From assembly GCA_038251405.1 (NCBI GenBank), contig JBBSBH010000005.1:62001-126000 (forward strand): a stretch of 64,000 bases of DNA, read 5' to 3'. A program made the translations under genes and the position numbers. Positions within the stretch are counted from its first letter, which is position 1. Each line of letters opens with the position of its first letter. The notes under the pieces were generated by a model. That model searched no databases, was not told where the DNA came from, and was given only the letters and a program-made list of their open reading frames with translations. Source of the DNA: JADJLQ01 sp038251405 (GTDB taxonomy: Bacteria; Bacteroidota; Bacteroidia; Chitinophagales; Saprospiraceae). Of the stretch, positions 61,850 through 64,000 are shown piece after piece.

Positions 61850-62364
61850 TCAGGATCAAAGATAAACATATATAAAAGCACAAGTAATATGGAAAGTATA
61901 AAACTGAAAATTGTCTTTAACAGGATGGTAAGCGTATGCACCGGAGTGAATACTTCCATTGAAAAATAGAATAATAAATAGGCTAGTAAAGAAATACTGG
62001 CATAAGTCACAAACCAATTGAGTCCTAAATGAAATTTACTGGGTATTGGTATTCGGTTGTAGCCCCCTTTGGGTTCCATATAATCCAGTATAAATGGTCT
62101 TATAAATGCAAGAAAGGTACCAGCACTGGCATGTACTCCCGGGGAGTCATAAAACCAATCAACTGCAATTCCTGTTGCAAAACCCAGAATTACCAATAGC
62201 CACCTGGGCAGGTTAACGGGCAATAGTATGATCCATAGTGGCATAATTATCATCGAAATATAATTAAACGAGCCCAGATACAAATGCACTTGCTTTAATA
62301 CCAATACCTGGAAAAGAAATAGAAAGACAAATCGAAGAATATGTTTTAATATGGCTGAATTCAT
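61846..62364 (-). CDS. mreD: rod-shape protein MreD
   Basis: 172 residues, five or six hydrophobic helices (LRFVFLFLFQVLVLKQVHLY, WLLVILGFATGIAVDWFYDS). MreD is poorly conserved; the identity rests on the G-x-x-x-D-W-F-Y-D-S-x-G motif and the place between mreC and mrdA, overlapping both by 4 nt. Confidence 0.93.
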   Translation of the reverse strand: MNSAILKHILRFVFLFLFQVLVLKQVHLYLGSFNYISMIIMPLWIILLPVNLPRWLLVILGFATGIAVDWFYDSPGVHASAGTFLAFIRPFILDYMEPKGGYNRIPIPSKFHLGLNWFVTYASISLLAYLLFYFSMEVFTPVHTLTILLKTIFSFILSILLVLLYMFIFDPE

Positions 62365-63185
62365 TCTTTGGTGTGTTGGCTAAGACTGTCTATTTCCGTT
62401 CGATGCAGATCATCTACTACATACACATAATTGGCCTTAGCAATATCATTGAATAATTTAGTTTGAATTAAATAAAAGTTTTCCCCGGGCAGCACGAAAG
62501 CCCTGGTGACTAAACCTACCGGATGCCCCTTAGGAAAGTGAGAAAATCCTGTGGTAACAATGGTATCTCCTATTTGTACATTTCCATGTTTAGGAATTGC
62601 TTCTATATTCATTAATAATGGAGAATTGCCATCCCATACCAGGTTGCCTATATAGCCAGATCTTTTAACCATCACACTTACTCGGGCATTACTATTTAAT
62701 ACAGACATTATAGATGAATACCTTGAACCGACCTGAGTCACAAAACCAATGATACCGTTTGACTCTACTACCGTACTATATTTTTTTACTCCATCTAAAG
62801 AGCCCTTATTGATGGTAATCATATTATTAGTCAATTCAATCGAGTTATTGACAATTTGAGCAGGTAATAATACAAACCGCTGATGAGTCGTAGTATCTAG
62901 TACAGAATCAACTCTGCCAGCTGTTTGCAATTGTATGTCTGCCAATTTAGCCCGTAGAGCAGCATTTTCAGCGGCGAGGCCATCATTAACTTCTTGAAGC
63001 CCAAAATAGCTTTTGATTTTACCTATTCGCTCATACATTTTGCCACTAAGAATACTGGAAGAGTTTAAATAAATTTCTCGCTGAATGTCATTCCTGTTGA
63101 CAATAAGTCGAATACTTATAAACTCTAATAAGAGAAACAAAAAAACGAAGGCATACCGGTAAAAAAAAGCAAGCAGATTTTGCAT
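62361..63185 (-). CDS. mreC: rod-shape protein MreC
   Basis: 274 residues. N-terminal membrane helix (FYRYAFVFLFLLLEFISIRL), coiled coil (~70-90; GLAAENAALRAKLADIQLQT), then two beta-domains with VNKG-like TINKGSLDGVKKYSTVV, GIIGFVTQVGSRYSSIM and GDTIVTTGFSHFPKGHPVG. MreC is the periplasmic scaffold of the elongasome. It starts 15 nt after mreB. Confidence 0.95.
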   Translation of the reverse strand: MQNLLAFFYRYAFVFLFLLLEFISIRLIVNRNDIQREIYLNSSSILSGKMYERIGKIKSYFGLQEVNDGLAAENAALRAKLADIQLQTAGRVDSVLDTTTHQRFVLLPAQIVNNSIELTNNMITINKGSLDGVKKYSTVVESNGIIGFVTQVGSRYSSIMSVLNSNARVSVMVKRSGYIGNLVWDGNSPLLMNIEAIPKHGNVQIGDTIVTTGFSHFPKGHPVGLVTRAFVLPGENFYLIQTKLFNDIAKANYVYVVDDLHRTEIDSLSQHTKE

Positions 63186-63200
63186 ATTCCGGTGCTAAGA

Positions 63201-64000
63201 TCAGACACTTTTCCGGTCAATCAAAAAAGAATATCGATCTGAATTTTTTAAAGCCAGTCCGGTGCCTCTTACCACAGCCCTTAAAGGGTCTTCAGCTACC
63301 CGTACAGGAAGCTTGGTTTTAGCGGATAACCTCTTGTCTAAACCCCGGAGTAAAGCTCCACCCCCGGTAAGATATAAGCCATTTTTATAAATATCCGCTG
63401 CCAGTTCAGGCGGAGTAGATTCCAATGCTCTAAGTACGGCATCTTCTATTTTCTGGATAGATTTGTCCAGTGCTGTAGCTATTTCAGCGTGGCCAACTGT
63501 GATTTGCTTAGGAATACCTGTCATTAAATCCCGGCCATTTACAGGATAGTCATCTGGGGCATTTTCCAATTGTTTTAGAGCGGAGCCTACATTAATTTTT
63601 AGCTGCTCGGCAGTGCGTTCGCCGATGAGTATATTATGTGCGCGCTTCATATACTCCATGATATCGTAATTAAACTCATCACCTGCCGTGCGTATGGATT
63701 GATCGGTTACTATGCCAGACATGGCAATCACGGCAATTTCCGTAGTTCCGCCTCCAATATCTATAATGATATGGCCTACAGGCTCTTCCACATCCAAACC
63801 AATACCCAAAGCTGCTGCCATTGGTTCGTGGATAAGATAGGTCTCTTTAGAGTCTACATGGTCTGCACTGTCAAAGACTGCTCTTTTCTCTACTTCTGTA
63901 ATGCCAGATGGAATACAAATCACCATTTTTAAATGGGTAAAAAAACTGCGTTTGGTCCCAATCATATTGATGAGTCCCTCTATCAATTTTTCAGCTGCTT
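63201..64000 (-). CDS. mreB: rod-shape protein MreB, C-terminal part (5' end outside window)
   Basis: 266 codons, frame open to the window edge. Actin-fold motifs: VICIPSGITEVEKRAV, HEPMAAALGIGLDVEEP, IIIDIGGGTTEIAVIAMSG (phosphate 2) and LYLTGGGALLRGLDKRL (adenosine). MreB filaments organise cell-wall elongation. The conserved C-terminal VVRGTGLALKN is followed by a short, less conserved tail. Confidence 0.96.
   Translation of the reverse strand, partial: AAEKLIEGLINMIGTKRSFFTHLKMVICIPSGITEVEKRAVFDSADHVDSKETYLIHEPMAAALGIGLDVEEPVGHIIIDIGGGTTEIAVIAMSGIVTDQSIRTAGDEFNYDIMEYMKRAHNILIGERTAEQLKINVGSALKQLENAPDDYPVNGRDLMTGIPKQITVGHAEIATALDKSIQKIEDAVLRALESTPPELAADIYKNGLYLTGGGALLRGLDKRLSAKTKLPVRVAEDPLRAVVRGTGLALKNSDRYSFLIDRKSV

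Noticed and set aside
61846..62364. RodA or another shape gene instead of MreD
   Set aside because: Length, helix number and the place between mreC and mrdA with 4-nt overlaps fit MreD; RodA would be about twice as long.

Overview
The window comes from a Bacteroidota chromosome, most like Saprospiria/Cytophagia-type gliding bacteria. It is AT-rich. It carries a PorZ-like type IX secretion (T9SS) component, T9SS type A and type B C-terminal sorting domains, a TonB receptor with a HmuY-type lipoprotein, an ArgB/M20/ArgH arginine block, an MreBCD-PBP2 cell-shape operon, and promoter boxes of the Bacteroidota form (TTTG, 17-19 nt, TAnnTTTG). Species is not inferred.

Layout. 1-13.2 kb: the C-terminal part of a GH78 rhamnosidase; arginine biosynthesis (argB, an M20 deacylase, argH); small housekeeping genes; decayed SulP remnants; a heme/iron uptake locus (PchR-like regulator, TonB receptor, HmuY-like lipoprotein); six tandem 112-bp hairpin repeats; and a secreted amidohydrolase. 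13.2-17.7 kb: PrsW, an HExxH-protease/propeller/barrel protein, and a membrane-anchored protein made of 12-residue repeats. 18.0-42.5 kb: an accessory island on the minus strand. It starts next to a tRNA-Met followed by a broken GIY-YIG nuclease gene and a hairpin-interrupted copy of the tRNA 3' half. 43-64 kb: core and saccharide genes (rnhB, a T9SS type B protein, a D-lactate-dehydrogenase-like oxidase, a zinc alcohol dehydrogenase, GH29 fucosidase, porZ, a SelA-like PLP enzyme, SDR and hydroxyacyl-CoA dehydrogenases, a GT39 transferase, tRNA-Thr, DinB, mrdA, mreD, mreC, mreB).

The island is a polymorphic-toxin locus. Transcription appears to run from about 42.5 kb leftwards through two discoidin-domain adhesins that share one C-terminal module, a pappalysin-like protein whose zinc site is destroyed, and a 2124-residue Rhs/YD-repeat protein with an unrecognised C-terminal tip and a HEAT-like putative immunity gene. 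Behind it lies a run of about nine orphan cassettes. Each is a truncated Rhs tip, or its remnant, with a small lipoprotein, membrane or cytosolic protein downstream, usually within 10 nt or overlapping. One tip is an M15 (VanY/endolysin-like) peptidoglycan peptidase and another is a second His/Asp metallopeptidase-like tip; both are followed by lipoproteins, as expected if the toxins act in the periplasm. The current tip/immunity module occurs twice, about 11.6 kb apart, as a 1.55-kb direct repeat.

The orphan cassettes also carry several kinds of short palindromic inserts (19-42 nt) placed in frame inside Rhs coding sequence. They show up as extra residues when the cassettes are compared with the full-length Rhs gene, which lacks them. 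Similar hairpins sit in the tRNA half-copy and beside a tRNA 3'-end remnant. This family of protein-tolerated mini-elements and the cassette array are the most interesting material here.
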